In this document: positions 13,497-13,740 of the stretch, piece by piece | How the letters are laid out: every line of letters starts with the position of its first letter | How positions within the stretch are numbered: position 1 is the first letter of the stretch | NCBI GenBank assembly: GCA_052386745.1 | Contig: JBQTJW010000048.1 | Coordinates: 1 to 13,740 of the forward strand | Origin: Panacagrimonas sp052386745 | Lineage (GTDB): Bacteria; Pseudomonadota; Gammaproteobacteria; Nevskiales; Nevskiaceae | Direction: 5' to 3' | DNA: 13,740 bases | Notes under the pieces: generated by a model | Seen by the model: the letters and a program-made list of their open reading frames with translations, nothing else | Told to the model about the DNA's origin: nothing | The model's database searches: none | Made by a program: the position numbers and the translations under genes

Positions 13497-13740
13497 ATGC
13501 ACCTACGTGCCACATGGAGCTTTCCCTTGTTTCCAGCGATCGTTCACTCAGCCTCGCACCGCGCCCACGCCTCTGCGTTTCGTGCAAATCGAATCCAGGC
13601 GGGTGCATTTCGCCGCGACCCCCTTGTTGCCGCGATACACGCCCAGCGGCGTGCGGCCTCGCGTTCGCTGATTCGCCCCTGGGGTGTGCCCTCCCTGCTG
13701 CTGGGCGCCCTGGCCTTGACGCCGGCGGTTCCGGCCCATG
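13497..13740 (+). CDS. Probable start of an exported protein, truncated by the window end
   Basis: A frame open from the TAG at 13467 to the last base encodes, near the window end, RSLIRPWGVPSLLLGALALTPAVPAH. This reads as a signal peptide: basic residues, a hydrophobic core and a VPA-type cleavage site. The first in-frame ATG is at 13497, but it lacks a clear ribosome site and would give about 55 residues before the signal, which is unusually long. The true start may be a later non-ATG codon (for example CTG 13668 or GTG 13686), or the N-terminus may be extended. The mature protein lies outside the window, so no function can be given. The residues before the signal may be untranslated leader. 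Confidence 0.35.
   Translation, partial: MHLRATWSFPLFPAIVHSASHRAHASAFRANRIQAGAFRRDPLVAAIHAQRRAASRSLIRPWGVPSLLLGALALTPAVPAH

Noticed and set aside
12324..13608. Antisense frames opposite the lipoprotein gene
   Set aside because: The + strand has a ribosome site, lipobox and terminator in proper order; the antisense products have none of these.
13548..13739. 63-codon antisense frame at the right end
   Set aside because: It has no recognisable motif, no ribosome site visible in the window, and overlaps the + strand signal-peptide frame.
1..13740. tRNA, rRNA, CRISPR arrays, insertion sequences, phage or defence genes
   Set aside because: I looked for clover-leaf ends, regularly spaced repeats, transposase motifs and known defence domains and saw none; the window is a metabolic region.

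Overview
The window is one strongly GC-rich stretch in which every recognisable gene lies on the + strand. The gene content, codon use and long spurious antisense frames point to a high-GC proteobacterium. A gammaproteobacterial degrader of lipids, steroids or terpenes (Nevskiales/Solimonadaceae type) is my best guess, but no marker gene is present to prove it.

Layout. 1-3753 holds a tightly packed beta-oxidation-like run. It contains the C-terminal part of an acyl-CoA dehydrogenase (ACAD), a second divergent ACAD subunit overlapping it by ATGA, a crotonase-fold gene broken by a one-base frameshift near 1992/1993, and an alpha-methylacyl-CoA racemase. A small exported SGNH/GDSL esterase follows at 3758-4393. 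A gap of about 160 bp with an A/T-rich palindrome (4447-4456) separates this from a second run at 4555-12181: ACAD, crotonase, biotin-dependent acyl-CoA carboxylase beta subunit, carboxylase alpha (biotin) subunit, HMG-CoA-lyase-like protein and a PECR-like short-chain dehydrogenase. A separate lipoprotein gene of unknown function (12346-13257) ends in a clear rho-independent terminator (13302-13333). The last 400 bp hold an inverted repeat and probably the start of an exported protein that leaves the window.

How the genes may work together. The second run carries the logic of leucine (liu) and acyclic terpene (atu) catabolism: dehydrogenate, carboxylate the beta-methyl group, hydrate, then cleave off the carboxymethyl branch with an HMG-CoA-lyase-type enzyme. 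This lets beta-oxidation pass a beta-methyl branch. The first run adds a racemase for alpha-methyl acyl-CoA and a probable heteromeric ACAD pair of the kind known from steroid side-chain degradation. I infer a pathway for a methyl-branched isoprenoid acyl chain (acyclic terpenoid, branched alkanoate or sterol side chain), with the exported esterase possibly freeing the substrate from an ester. Many enzymes carry non-canonical active-site residues: Asp for Glu in one ACAD, His or Tyr for Glu in the crotonases, Glu for Asp and Gln for Glu in the lyase, and Met/Glu for Tyr/Lys in the SDR. The set is therefore clearly not the standard leucine pathway, and its true substrate is open.
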